64,000 nucleotides of DNA from assembly GCA_963719345.1 (NCBI GenBank), contig CAVRCA010000003.1, positions 682,001-746,000 of the forward strand, in the 5' to 3' direction. Both the position numbers and the translations under genes were made by a program. Source of the stretch: CAVRCA01 sp963719345 (GTDB taxonomy: Bacteria > Pseudomonadota > Alphaproteobacteria > Acetobacterales > Acetobacteraceae). The notes below the pieces were generated by a model. That model was not told the origin of the DNA and ran no database searches. It was given only the letters and a program-made list of their open reading frames with translations. Shown one piece after another: positions 8,385-16,962 of the stretch (its first letter is position 1; each line of letters begins with the position of its first letter).

Positions 8385-8399
8385 TGGCACGACGATTGC
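8385..8399 (+). promoter_or_regulatory. Sigma-54 promoter of flgI operon
   Basis: TGGCACGACGATTGC is a full match to the RpoN consensus and ends 48 bases before the flgI GTG start, nearly the same distance as at flgF. It lies in the 160-base divergent region between fliX and flgI. Confidence 0.82.
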
Positions 8400-8447
8400 G
8401 ATAACCGCTTCAATTGACCCGGAAATCCTTTCGCCCGTGCTACCGAC

Positions 8448-9551
8448 GTGACCCCAAAATTCCTCCTCGGGCTGGTCTGCCTGCTGATCGCGGTCGCGAC
8501 GCCCGCCGTGGCGCAGGTGCGGATCAAGGATATTGCCGACGTCGAGGGCGTCCGCGAGAACCAGCTCGTCGGCTATGGTCTCATCGTCGGGCTCAACGGC
8601 ACCGGCGACCGGCTCGACAGCGCCGTGTTCACCCGCGAGTCGCTGATCGGCATGCTCGAGCGGCTCGGCGTCAACACCAGGGACCAGGCGACCAAGCTGC
8701 AGACCAAGAACGTCGCCGCCGTGATGGTCACCGCCGAGCTGCCGGCCTTCGCGCGAAGCGGCAGCCGGATCGACGTCGCCGTCTCGGCCCTTGGCGACGC
8801 CACCAACCTGACCGGCGGGACCTTGCTGGTCACCCCGCTGATGGCGGCCGACGGCGAGGTCTACGGGGTGGCGCAAGGCCCCATCAGCACCGGCGCCATC
8901 GCCGCCAAGGGCCAGGGGCAGTCCGTGACCCGCGGCGTGCCGACCGCCGGGCGCGTCGCCAATGGGGCGACCGTCGAACGGGAGGTCGCGTTCCGGCTCG
9001 ACCAGAGCGCCGGCTTGCGGCTCGGCTTGCGCAACCCCGATCTCACCACAGCCAGGCGGATAGCCGAGGCGGTGAACCAAGCGCTCGGCGGCCCGGTCGC
9101 GCGGGCGACCGACCCCCGCACGGTGGCGCTCGAACTCAACGGCCGGGACCCGATCGATGCGCTGGCGCGCCTCGAGGACGTCAGGGTGGCGCCGGACAAC
9201 GCGGCGGTCGTCGTGATCGATGAGGCGAGCGGGACCGTGGTGATGGGGGACAACGTGCGGATCAGCACCGTCGCCATCGCCCAGGGCAACCTGACGATCC
9301 GGGTGACCGAGACGCCCGAAGTGAGCCAGCCGAACGAGTTCGCGCGGGGCCGGACCGTGGTCACGCCGCGCACCAACATCCAGATCGACGACCAGCACGA
9401 TCGCAAGCTCGGCGTCCTGCAGGGGAGCGTGAGCCTGCGGGACTTGGTCGGCAGCCTGAACGCGCTCGGCGTCGGCCCGCGTGACCTCATCAGCATCCTC
9501 CAATCGATCAAGGCGGCCGGCGCGCTCCAGGCCGATCTGCAGGTGCGTTGA
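8448..9551 (+). CDS. flgI: Flagellar P-ring protein FlgI
   Basis: Periplasmic P-ring subunit, 367 residues, starting at GTG 8448. A signal peptide (about 1-22, ending AVAQ) is followed by RIKDIADVEGVRENQLVGYG and GLIVGLNGTGD, the family hallmark. Further conserved stretches are NVAAVMVTAELPAFARSG and the C-terminal LGVGPRDLISILQSIKAAG. It needs FlgA for assembly; flgA lies 2 kb upstream. It overlaps the next gene by one base (TGATG). Confidence 0.98.
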   Translation: MTPKFLLGLVCLLIAVATPAVAQVRIKDIADVEGVRENQLVGYGLIVGLNGTGDRLDSAVFTRESLIGMLERLGVNTRDQATKLQTKNVAAVMVTAELPAFARSGSRIDVAVSALGDATNLTGGTLLVTPLMAADGEVYGVAQGPISTGAIAAKGQGQSVTRGVPTAGRVANGATVEREVAFRLDQSAGLRLGLRNPDLTTARRIAEAVNQALGGPVARATDPRTVALELNGRDPIDALARLEDVRVAPDNAAVVVIDEASGTVVMGDNVRISTVAIAQGNLTIRVTETPEVSQPNEFARGRTVVTPRTNIQIDDQHDRKLGVLQGSVSLRDLVGSLNALGVGPRDLISILQSIKAAGALQADLQVR

Positions 9552-9880
9552 TGGCCGCCACGACCATGACCGCGCCGATGCCGCAAGTCGCTGCCTCCTC
9601 CACCCTCTCGCCGGCGCAGGTCGCCAAAGCCTGGACGGCGGCGCAGGATTTCGAGGCGATGGCCCTGGGCCAGATGCTGCAACCGATGTTCAACACCGTC
9701 GACACGGCGCATGGCGAGTTCGGCGGCGGTGCGGGCGAGGATGCGTGGAAGCCGATGATGATCGACGCCATCGGCAAGAAGCTGGCCGCGAGCGGCGGCA
9801 TCGGCCTTGCCGCCCCGGTGTTCCAGGAAATGCTGCGCGCGCAGGAAGCGCGCCGGACCACGGCGGAGACGACCCCATGA
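9551..9880 (+). CDS. Rod-binding protein, FlgJ N-terminal type
   Basis: 109 residues. Contains the rod-binding domain seen in the N-terminal half of FlgJ: AAQDFEAMALGQMLQPMF, then GGGAGEDAWKPMMIDAIGKKL and a C-terminal helix. There is no muramidase domain, as usual in alphaproteobacteria, where a separate enzyme opens the peptidoglycan. Probably caps the growing rod. ATG 9551 overlaps the flgI stop by one base, and its own stop overlaps the next start by four bases. Confidence 0.88.
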   Translation: MAATTMTAPMPQVAASSTLSPAQVAKAWTAAQDFEAMALGQMLQPMFNTVDTAHGEFGGGAGEDAWKPMMIDAIGKKLAASGGIGLAAPVFQEMLRAQEARRTTAETTP

Positions 9881-10287
9881 CCCCTGCCCTCATCGAAGCG
9901 GCCGTCCAACTCGCCGACACGCTCGTCCGCGAAAACGAGGCGCTCGCCGCGCTCGATCTCGCCCGCGCTGCCGGCCTGCTCGATGAAAAGCAGCGCGTTG
10001 CCGCGGCGTTCAGCGCCGCGCAGATGGCATTTGCGCGGGGTGCCGTCGCGCCTCCGCTGCCCGTGCCGTCCGCCAGGGATGAGCGCGCCGCGCGCAATTT
10101 GGCAGCGCGTCTCGGCGACCTCGCCCGCGAGAACCGGCGCTTGCTGGAGCGCGCCGTCAGCGTTCAAGGCCGGGTGATCGAGACCATCGCCAAGGCTGCG
10201 CAGCCGCCTGTCTCCCGCTACGGCGCGCAGGGAGCACCGCGGCAGGATAGACCGCTGCGGCCAATGACCCTCTGCTCGCGCGCCTGA
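9877..10287 (+). CDS. Small helical flagellar protein, possible FlgN-type chaperone
   Basis: 136 residues, almost all predicted helix, rich in Ala, Arg and Leu, without membrane segments. ATG 9877 overlaps the stop of the rod-binding gene (ATGA). A FlgN-like helical chaperone for hook-associated proteins is commonly encoded at this place, after flgI-flgJ, in related bacteria. The recurring pattern LADTLVRENEALAALDLA fits such chaperones, but the similarity is weak and the assignment rests mostly on position. Confidence 0.55.
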   Translation: MTPALIEAAVQLADTLVRENEALAALDLARAAGLLDEKQRVAAAFSAAQMAFARGAVAPPLPVPSARDERAARNLAARLGDLARENRRLLERAVSVQGRVIETIAKAAQPPVSRYGAQGAPRQDRPLRPMTLCSRA

Positions 10288-10387
10288 CGAACGAGGACGA
10301 CTCCCGCCATCGCCGGGCCCATGATACTGCGGCAACAGGAGAAGCCCGGGCCATGACCCTTGCCGGCGCCGCCGAGGCTGGCGGCTG

Positions 10388-11425
10388 ATGCGGATCGCCT
10401 TGATCGCGCCTGCCCCGCCAAACATCGGATCGGGCGGACACGCCTTCAACCGCCGCCTGATCGCCGGTCTCCGCGCCGCCGGCCATCGGATCGACAGCGT
10501 CGAGCTCGCCGGCGCTCTCCCGCTCACCGACGAGGCGGCCCGCCTTGCCGCCGCCCGGGCGTGGCGCGCGCTCGACAACGACGCGCACCCGGTGATCGAC
10601 GGCCTTGCCCTGCCGGCTTTCGCGGCCCTCGCCGATACGCTCGCGGGATCGGCGGCGGTCGGGATCGTGCATCATCCGACGGCGCTCTCGACCGGCTTCA
10701 CCGAGGAGCAGCGTGTCGCTTTGCGCGCGGCGGAATGTCGCGTCATGCCGCTGCTCGCGCGCGTGGTCGTCACCAGCGATCTCACCGCTCAACGGCTCGT
10801 CGCCGATTTCGCCGTCGCGCCCGAGAGGGTCCGCGTCGTCGTCCCCGGCACCGATCCCGCCCCGCGCAGCACCGGATCGGGCGGGCCCGGATGCCACATC
10901 CTCTCGGTTGGCGCCCTGGTGCCCCGCAAGGGATACGACGTGTTGCTGCGGGCGTTGGCCCGGCTGTTCGATCTCGATTGGCACCTGACCATCGTCGGTT
11001 CGTTGCAGGGCGACCCCGTTCACGCACGAACACTGTCGACCCTGGCGGAGGAACTCGGCATCGCGAACCGAGTCGTGTTCGCGGGCGAACTGGACGACGC
11101 CGCGCTCGAGACGGCGTGGCGCTCGGCCGATCTGTTCGCGCTGGCGACGCACTGGGAGAGCTACGGTACGGCGGTGGCCGAAGCGCTGAAGCGCGGCCTG
11201 CCGGTCGCGGTCTGCGAGGGCGGCGCGAACGCGGCGAACGTCCCTATCGAGGGTGGCGTGGTCTGCACCCCCGGCGATCATGACGGGCTGTCAAAGGCGC
11301 TGCGCCGGTTGATCTTCGGCCAACCCCTCCGCCGCGCAATGGCCGGCGTGGCGTGGGAAGCCGGCCGCTCGCTGCCCTCATGGAGCACGCAGAGCGAGGC
11401 ATTCGTCAGCGCGCTCACGCAATGA
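10388..11425 (+). CDS. GT4-type glycosyltransferase (GT-B fold)
   Basis: 345 residues. N-terminal Rossmann half begins MRIALIAPAPPNIGSGGHAF. The nucleotide-sugar half has SVGALVPRKGYDVLLRAL at about 175-192 and the donor-binding EX7E-like region ESYGTAVAEALKRGLPVAV near 258-276. Such enzymes move a sugar from a nucleotide donor to a glycan, lipid or protein. It ends in a four-base overlap with a methyltransferase gene. The pair lies just after the flagellar cluster on the same strand, which makes flagellar or surface glycosylation a possibility, but the acceptor cannot be read from sequence. Confidence 0.85.
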   Translation: MRIALIAPAPPNIGSGGHAFNRRLIAGLRAAGHRIDSVELAGALPLTDEAARLAAARAWRALDNDAHPVIDGLALPAFAALADTLAGSAAVGIVHHPTALSTGFTEEQRVALRAAECRVMPLLARVVVTSDLTAQRLVADFAVAPERVRVVVPGTDPAPRSTGSGGPGCHILSVGALVPRKGYDVLLRALARLFDLDWHLTIVGSLQGDPVHARTLSTLAEELGIANRVVFAGELDDAALETAWRSADLFALATHWESYGTAVAEALKRGLPVAVCEGGANAANVPIEGGVVCTPGDHDGLSKALRRLIFGQPLRRAMAGVAWEAGRSLPSWSTQSEAFVSALTQ

Positions 11426-12273
11426 CCGCGAGCGGCGACACCGAGTGGCTGGCGTTGCGCGAGCCGTTCGACGCCGCCGCGCGCAGTCTGTCCTTGGCCG
11501 GACAGTTCGTCGCCGCGCTGCCGGCCCGTCCGCGGCTGCTCAATCTTGGCGCCGGGATCGGCGGTTCGTTCCGCTTCCTGGCGCCGATGATCGGCCGCGC
11601 CCAGGTCTGGACTTTCGTGGAAACCGACGACGGGCTGCTCGGCGAGGCGTTCGACCGCACGGCGACGTGGGCGGAGCGGCAGGGCTGGACGGTGACTTGG
11701 CCGGGACGCGCGCTGCTTGTGCACGCGCCGGGCGGAGCGTGGCGGATCGAGGGACGGGTCGAGGACCTCGACGATCCGTTCGCCGCCCTCGCCACCGTAC
11801 GCCACGACGCGGTGGTCTGCGACGCCCTGTCTGATGGCGCGTCCGGTGCTTGGATCGCCGAGCTGGCGAATGCGATCCGCCATCCTTGTCTCACCACTCT
11901 CGTGCGGGACGGGCGAGATGCGTGGCTGCCGCTGCACCCGGCAGACGCCCTGGTGCGCGCCGGCGTGCGCCGCGCGTTGGCTCGCGGGCAAAACTTCGGC
12001 CCGATGCTCGGCGTATCGACCCCGTCACACCTGATGCGTCGCTTTGCCACGCGCGGGCACAGCATGCGGTCGGCCCCATCGGACTGGCGCGTGCCGGGTT
12101 CGGCAATCTCGATGGCTGTCGCGCTCACAGCGGCGGCGGCGGCAGCCAGCCTCGCGCTGCCGGCGCGGCGCACGGCGATCGACGAGTGGGAACACGCACG
12201 CCTGACGCAGGCGCGACGCGGCGGGCTTGCCATCCGCCTCGGCCACCGCGACATTTTGGCGCTGCCGCGCTGA
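11422..12273 (+). CDS. Class I SAM-dependent methyltransferase-like protein
   Basis: 283 residues from ATG 11422, overlapping the glycosyltransferase stop. Motif I is visible as NLGAGIGGSFRFL (about 37-49), followed by the acidic loop FVETDDGL after the next strand and VVCDALSDG at motif II. The C-terminal third is Ala-rich and contains a short hydrophobic stretch, AVALTAAAAAASLAL. The substrate is unknown. Overlap with the preceding gene suggests that the two enzymes act on one glycan or metabolite. Confidence 0.7.
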   Translation: MTASGDTEWLALREPFDAAARSLSLAGQFVAALPARPRLLNLGAGIGGSFRFLAPMIGRAQVWTFVETDDGLLGEAFDRTATWAERQGWTVTWPGRALLVHAPGGAWRIEGRVEDLDDPFAALATVRHDAVVCDALSDGASGAWIAELANAIRHPCLTTLVRDGRDAWLPLHPADALVRAGVRRALARGQNFGPMLGVSTPSHLMRRFATRGHSMRSAPSDWRVPGSAISMAVALTAAAAAASLALPARRTAIDEWEHARLTQARRGGLAIRLGHRDILALPR

Positions 12274-12297
12274 GCGGAGCCTGAGAGGAGCGAGACC

Positions 12298-13560
12298 ATG
12301 CCGCTGCTTGGCTGCATCGCCGACGATTTCACCGGCGCCACCGATCTCGCCTCCATGCTGGTCAGGAACGGGATGCGCGCGGTGCAGTTGATCGGTGTGC
12401 CCGCATCGGATCAGCCGGCTCCGGATGCCGACGCGATCGTCGTTGCGCTGAAGTCGCGCACCGCCCCGGCGCGGCATGCCGTGACGGACAGCCTCGCGGC
12501 GCTCGCGTGGCTGCGCGCCGCCGGCTGCCGGCAGTTCTTCTTCAAGTACTGCTCCACGTTCGACAGCACCGACGAGGGCAACATCGGTCCGGTGGCCGAC
12601 GCGCTGGTCGCGGCCCTCGATTGCGGCTTCGCCCTCGCCTGCCCCGCCTTTCCCGCCAACGCGCGAACCGTCTACCAGGGACATCTGTTCGTCGGCACCG
12701 CCTTGTTGAACGAAAGCGGCATGGAGAAGCATCCGCTCACCCCGATGACGGACGCCAACCTGGTTCGCGTGCTGTCGCGCCAGACCGACGGCGCGGTGGG
12801 GCTTGTTCCCTACGCGATCGTCGAACAGGGGGCGGCGGCGATCCGGCGGGCGATGACGGCGCTCAAGGAACAGGGGCGGCGGTATGCGATCGTGGATGCG
12901 ATCAGCGACCGGCACCTGGTCGCGATTGGCGAGGCGGCGTCGCCGCACGCGCTGATCACCGGCGGATCGGGCGTCGCGATGGGACTGCCGGAGAACTTTC
13001 GACGCGCGGGATTGCTGCCGGCGCACGACGATCCTGGTGGGCTGCCCGAGACGGCCGGTGCGGCCGCCATCATCGCCGGCTCCTGCTCGCGCGCCACGCT
13101 GTTCCAGATCGGCACGGCACGCGCGCGGCTGCCGACATTCGAGCTCGATCCGCTCGCGACGCCGGATGCCGCCGCACTCGCCGATCAGGCATTGGCATGG
13201 GCGAACGACAAGCTCGGCGTCGCTCCTGTGTTGATCGCGGCGTCCGCCTCCCCGGACCGCGTGACGGCGTTGCAGCAGCGCCTGGGACGCGAGCCGGCCG
13301 GTGAACTGGTCGAGCAGGCGCTGGCGACGATCGCGGCAGGGCTCGTCGCCGGCGGTGTCCGCCGCATGGTGGTGGCCGGCGGCGAGACATCGGGCGCCGT
13401 TGTCTCGCGCCTCGGCGTGCGCAGCCTGCGGATCGGCGCGGAGATCGACCCGGGTGTCCCGTGGACCTATGCGGAAGGCGCCGATGCGGCGCTGTTGCTG
13501 GCGCTGAAGTCGGGCAATTTCGGCGCCCCCGACTTCTTCCTGAAGGCATTTTCTTCGTGA
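12298..13560 (+). CDS. otnK: 3-oxo-tetronate kinase OtnK
   Basis: Four-carbon acid sugar kinase (formerly DUF1537). Phosphorylates 3-oxo-tetronate at C4 with ATP. 420 residues. The N-terminal substrate domain starts GCIADDFTGATDLASMLVR, with KYCSTFDSTDEGNIGP near 82-97. The nucleotide-binding domain has GLVAGGVRRMVVAGGETSGA and GAEIDPGVPW toward the end. It lies 34 bases upstream of otnC, forming the kinase-decarboxylase pair known from threonate and erythronate catabolism. denD at 24 kb could supply the oxidation step. Confidence 0.95.
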   Translation: MPLLGCIADDFTGATDLASMLVRNGMRAVQLIGVPASDQPAPDADAIVVALKSRTAPARHAVTDSLAALAWLRAAGCRQFFFKYCSTFDSTDEGNIGPVADALVAALDCGFALACPAFPANARTVYQGHLFVGTALLNESGMEKHPLTPMTDANLVRVLSRQTDGAVGLVPYAIVEQGAAAIRRAMTALKEQGRRYAIVDAISDRHLVAIGEAASPHALITGGSGVAMGLPENFRRAGLLPAHDDPGGLPETAGAAAIIAGSCSRATLFQIGTARARLPTFELDPLATPDAAALADQALAWANDKLGVAPVLIAASASPDRVTALQQRLGREPAGELVEQALATIAAGLVAGGVRRMVVAGGETSGAVVSRLGVRSLRIGAEIDPGVPWTYAEGADAALLLALKSGNFGAPDFFLKAFSS

Positions 13561-13594
13561 AAGCGTCGCGGCCGCGGCGGTGAAGGAGAACGCG

Positions 13595-14227
13595 ATGGAC
13601 GAGGATGCGACGCGGCAGCTCCTGGTCGAGCTGGCGCAAAGCCTGTTCGCACGCGGATTTTCGGTCGGCAGCGCGGGCAACATCAGCGCGCGTCTTGCGG
13701 ACGGCTATCTCATGACGCCCACCAACTCGTCGCTCGGTCGGCTCGATCCGGCGCGGCTGTCGAAGCTCGACGCGGGCTTCCGCCATGTCGGCGGCGATCC
13801 GCCGTCGAAGGAGGTGTTCATGCACCGCGCCTTCTACGCCGCGCGCACGGACGCCGGCGCCGTCGTTCACCTGCACTCGACCATGGCGACCGCGGTGGCC
13901 TGTCTGCCCGACGTCGATCCCGGCAATCCGATCCCGCCGCTGACGCCCTATTTCGTCATGCGGGTCGGTCGTGCCATGCCGGTGCTTCGCTACTACCGGC
14001 CGGGAGATGCCGCGATGGAAGCCGCGATCACGGAAGCGGCGAGCGGCGCCCGGGCGGTGCTGCTCGCCAATCACGGCCCAGTGGTGTCGGGGCGGACCCT
14101 GACCGACGCCGTGTACGCCGCCGAGGAACTGGAAGAAGCCGCAAAACTGTTCCTGCTGTTGCGCGGCCACACGCCGCGCACTCTGACCCCGCCGCAAGTC
14201 GACGACCTGCTGGCAACCTTCGGCTGA
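13595..14227 (+). CDS. otnC: 3-oxo-tetronate 4-phosphate decarboxylase OtnC
   Basis: Class II aldolase/adducin family; decarboxylates 3-oxo-tetronate 4-phosphate to dihydroxyacetone phosphate. 210 residues from ATG 13595, chosen over GTG 13580 because AAGGAG precedes it at the right spacing. Seen: GSAGNISARL (about 25-34), the SKE catalytic Glu (73), the zinc ligands in VHLHST (His 92 and 94) and LLANHGPVVSG (about 152-162). Directly follows otnK. Length is usual for the family. Confidence 0.93.
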   Translation: MDEDATRQLLVELAQSLFARGFSVGSAGNISARLADGYLMTPTNSSLGRLDPARLSKLDAGFRHVGGDPPSKEVFMHRAFYAARTDAGAVVHLHSTMATAVACLPDVDPGNPIPPLTPYFVMRVGRAMPVLRYYRPGDAAMEAAITEAASGARAVLLANHGPVVSGRTLTDAVYAAEELEEAAKLFLLLRGHTPRTLTPPQVDDLLATFG

Positions 14228-14252
14228 ACGCGAGCGATCCTAATCCGGGTAA

Positions 14253-14301
14253 CCAAAGCCTGCGCTTTGGCTAGCAGGCGGCCCGATCGCCGGGCCGCCT
14301 G
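14253..14301. terminator. Two hairpins between convergent otnC and the histone-like gene
   Basis: CCAAAGC/GCTTTGG (14253-14259 and 14264-14270, four-base loop) and a perfect 11-base stem CAGGCGGCCCG (14275-14285) with CGGGCCGCCTG (14291-14301, five-base loop). The second hairpin lies inside the last codons of the minus-strand histone-like gene. Neither is followed by a T tract, so they could terminate weakly or protect 3' ends. Confidence 0.4.
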
Positions 14302-15125
14302 TGATAGCTCGTGACCAACGGCGGACGGGTCGAAATACCTGCCGTTGATGTGCGCCGGACTAGCCCATCGAGTTCGGGCTGGGAGACATCCTCCATCGCC
14401 TCGGGTGTCGCCACCTCTGGCGTCGACGTCTTGCGCGGGCGTCGCGTGGTGCCCGACGCAGCGCGACGGGTCGGGGTCCGCTTCGCTGCCGCCGGCTTGC
14501 TGGCCGATGCGCGCCGGGTCGGCGCGGCCTTGCCGGTCGCGCTGCGACGGGTCCCGGTCGCCTTGGCCGCTGCCGTACGGGGAGTGCTCTTGCGTCCCGC
14601 CGTGGCCCGCGGGCCGCTCTTGCGTGTCGCCGGGCCAGTCTTGCGTGTCGCCGTCGTGCGCGCGGCGGTGCGCCCGGTCGTCGTGCGCCCAGTCGTCGTG
14701 CGCCCAGTCGTCGCGCGTCCCGTCGTTGTCCGCCCGGTCGTCTTGCGCCCGTTCGTCGCGCGCCCGGCCGTCTTGCGTGCGGTCGCCTTGCGGGCCGCGC
14801 TCGCCCGCGTCGCCGTCTTGCGCCCGGTCGCTGGCCGGCCCGCAGTCTTGCGAGCGGCCGGCTTCGCTGCGGTCTTGCGAGCCGCCGTTCCCCGAGTGCT
14901 GGTCTTGCGCACGGCGGGCTTCTTGGCGGCCGCAGTACGCTTGGCGGGAGCCTTGCGCGTGGCCGGCGTCTTCTTCGCGGCGGCCGTACGCTTGGTTGCG
15001 CCCGCCTTGCGGCCGGCGGCCGTCGATGATCGCGCGGTCGTTCGCGTCGCGGTCTTGCGCGTCCCCGCTCGCATCGCCATCGCCTGGGCGCGCGGCCGGC
15101 TGGTTGAGGTTTCGTCGGTTGTCAC
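14271..15125 (-). CDS. Histone H1-like Lys/Arg/Ala/Thr repeat protein
   Basis: 284 residues from GTG 15125, preceded by AAGGAG nine bases upstream. Almost the whole chain is low-complexity basic sequence, with units such as KRTAAAKK, ATRKAPAK and a run of TTTGR five-residue repeats about 120-160. Only the last 40 residues are ordinary and slightly acidic (VATPEAMEDVSQPE). This composition is typical of AlgP/HctB-like proteins that bind and condense DNA or act as nucleoid-associated factors. That role is inferred from composition. A long hydrophobic reading of the opposite strand is an artefact of the repeat. Confidence 0.75.
   Translation of the reverse strand: MTTDETSTSRPRAQAMAMRAGTRKTATRTTARSSTAAGRKAGATKRTAAAKKTPATRKAPAKRTAAAKKPAVRKTSTRGTAARKTAAKPAARKTAGRPATGRKTATRASAARKATARKTAGRATNGRKTTGRTTTGRATTGRTTTGRTTTGRTAARTTATRKTGPATRKSGPRATAGRKSTPRTAAAKATGTRRSATGKAAPTRRASASKPAAAKRTPTRRAASGTTRRPRKTSTPEVATPEAMEDVSQPELDGLVRRTSTAGISTRPPLVTSYHRRPGDRAAC
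14670..14800. repeat. 15-base tandem repeat in the histone-like gene
   Basis: About eight imperfect copies of a 15-base unit (plus strand GTCGTGCGCCCAGTC and variants) lie in a row and encode the five-residue TTTGR-type repeats on the minus strand. Repeat number is likely to vary between strains by slippage without changing the frame. Confidence 0.75.
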
Positions 15126-15677
15126 TGTTGTAAGCTCCTTCTCATGCCCTGGCCGGGTCACGCCCTGACCGGGAATTCGTTGCCGCCAATCGGAACCACG
15201 CGATCCCGGAACGGCCAGTCCAGCAGCCGGTTCCAAGCGGTGATCGCCGGCGCGCGCGGCGGCACGCCTGCAGACCGACCTCGGAGTGCCGGCCGGCTGA
15301 CGCCATCGCGACAATCAGTGCGTCAGAGCAGCAAGATTGTGGCGATCGGCCAAACCGTCCGGCGCGGACGGCGAGTGCATCGCGCGTCGCACCACCGCAG
15401 AAGCCGAAGCGTCGAGCCAAACGCAGCCATCCGAGTTGGATACTGCGCCCATCCTCCATTCCCGTTCGGCAGGTCCGAATACCCTTGCGCGATGCAAGGC
15501 GGGTTTCGCTTCGACTGAACAAGGCTGCGGTCAAATGGACCGTCCTTCTTACCGTGCATGCAAATGTCAAATTCGACAGCAGACAACTCGAATCGGACAT
15601 ATGCACGCCGGTTCGCTATTCTGCTCATGGCGAGCGCATGTCAACAAAAAGCAACTGAATCGCTGCAATCGGACGCG
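15126..15677. other. Intergenic region without a convincing gene
   Basis: 552 bases between the start of the histone-like gene and the terminator of prpC. Base composition drops in AT-richer patches around 15540-15670. Open frames exist on both strands, for example 15323-15628 minus, but none has a ribosome site, a recognisable domain or typical codon use. It presumably holds the promoter of the histone-like gene at its left end. Nothing else is supported. Confidence 0.5.
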
Positions 15678-15709
15678 AAAAAACCGCCGCGACCGGCTGA
15701 TCGCGGCGG
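15678..15709 (-). terminator. Rho-independent terminator of prpD-prpC
   Basis: Stem CCGCCGCGA (15684-15692) pairs with TCGCGGCGG (15701-15709) around an eight-base loop. On the minus strand the stem is followed directly by six T residues (plus-strand A 15678-15683). It lies 28 bases past the prpC stop. Confidence 0.9.
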
Positions 15710-15737
15710 CATCGGTGTGAAACTACGCGGCGGCGAG

Positions 15738-16892
15738 TCAGCGCCGTTGGTCGAGCGGCACGAATTCCAGGTCTTCGGGACCGACATAATTGGCGGTCGG
15801 GCGAATGATCTTGCCGTCGATCCGCTGCTCGATCACGTGCGCGCTCCAGCCCGCGGTGCGGGCGATGACGAACAGCGGCGTGAACATCTCGGTCGGCACG
15901 CCCATCATGTGGTAGCTGACCGCGCTGAACCAATCGAGGTTGGCGAACATCTTCTTGGCTTCGCCCATCACCGCCTCGATCCGGTCGGCGATGGCGAACA
16001 TCGCCGTCGTGCCGGACTCCTCCGACAGTCGGCGGGCAACGTCTTTGATGATCTTGTTGCGCGGATCGGCGATCGTATAGACGGGGTGGCCGAACCCGAT
16101 CACCACCTCCCTGTTGGCGATGCGCCGGCGGATGTCCGCCTCCGCCTCGTCGGGATCGGCATAGCGCTTCTGGATCTCGAAGGAGACCTCGTTGGCCCCG
16201 CCGTGCTTGGGGCCGCGCAAGGCGCCGATCCCGGCGGTAATCGCCGAATACATGTCGGCTCCCGTCCCCGCCACCACGCGGCAGGTGAACGTCGAGGCGT
16301 TGAACTCGTGCTCGGCATAAAGGTTCAGCGACGTGTCCATCGCCCGTACCCATTGCTGGCTGGGTCGCTCGCCGTGCAGCAGGTGGAGGAAGTGGCCGCC
16401 GATGCTGGGGTCGTCGGTCTCGACCTCGATCTGCCGCCCGTGATGGGCGTGGTGATACCAATAGAGCAGCATGGAGCCGAGCGAGGCCAGGAGCCGGTCG
16501 GCGATGTCGCGCGCACCCGAATTGTTGTGATCGTCCTTCTCGGGCAGCACGCAGCCGAGGGCGGAGACACCGGTCCGCATCACGTCCATCGGGTGGGCCG
16601 CGGCCGGCAAGGTCTCGAGTGCGCGCTTCACCGCCGCCGGCAGTCCGCGCATGCCGCGCAGCTTGGCCTTGTAGGCCTTCAGCTCGGCCGGGTTCGGCAA
16701 CGTCTCGTGGATCAGCAGATGGGCGATCTCCTCGAACTCGCATTCTTCGGCGATATCGAGAATGTCGAAGCCCCGATAGTGCAGGTCGTTGCCCGTGCGG
16801 CCGACCGTGCAGATCGCGGTGTTGCCGGCTATCACCCCGGACAGCGCTACCGATTTCTTCGGCCGGTTGGCCGGTGCTTGCGTCTCGCTCAT
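15738..16892 (-). CDS. prpC: 2-methylcitrate synthase / citrate synthase family
   Basis: Condenses propionyl-CoA with oxaloacetate. 384 residues from ATG 16892, with GAGAGGAC just upstream; a longer start at 16955 would add only low-complexity residues. Catalytic regions are visible: GPKHGGANE and GFGHPVYTIADPR carry the two active-site His, and NLDWFSAVSYHMMGVP carries the Asp. Its short length, the GVIAGNTAICTVG N-terminus and the position after prpD favour PrpC over the TCA-cycle GltA. prpB is not in this window. Confidence 0.92.
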   Translation of the reverse strand: MSETQAPANRPKKSVALSGVIAGNTAICTVGRTGNDLHYRGFDILDIAEECEFEEIAHLLIHETLPNPAELKAYKAKLRGMRGLPAAVKRALETLPAAAHPMDVMRTGVSALGCVLPEKDDHNNSGARDIADRLLASLGSMLLYWYHHAHHGRQIEVETDDPSIGGHFLHLLHGERPSQQWVRAMDTSLNLYAEHEFNASTFTCRVVAGTGADMYSAITAGIGALRGPKHGGANEVSFEIQKRYADPDEAEADIRRRIANREVVIGFGHPVYTIADPRNKIIKDVARRLSEESGTTAMFAIADRIEAVMGEAKKMFANLDWFSAVSYHMMGVPTEMFTPLFVIARTAGWSAHVIEQRIDGKIIRPTANYVGPEDLEFVPLDQRR

Positions 16893-16962
16893 TGTCCTCT
16901 CACTCCCTTCAGTGGGCGGTGCGGCCGCGGCCGGCGCCGTCCTCGCTGTTCGCAAAAGCCGA

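Noticed and set aside
14311..15168. Long plus-strand hydrophobic Val/Ala/Arg frame
   Set aside because: It is the mirror of the repetitive histone-like gene; its hydrophobic look comes from the repeat, and the opposite strand has a ribosome site and typical composition.
15323..15628. 101-residue minus-strand frame beginning MSRIANRRAYVRFELSAV
   Set aside because: No ribosome site, no recognisable domain, and atypical codon use; left as an intergenic region.
15738..16892. Housekeeping TCA-cycle citrate synthase GltA
   Set aside because: Shorter than GltA, has the methylcitrate-synthase type N-terminus, and is cotranscribed with prpD.
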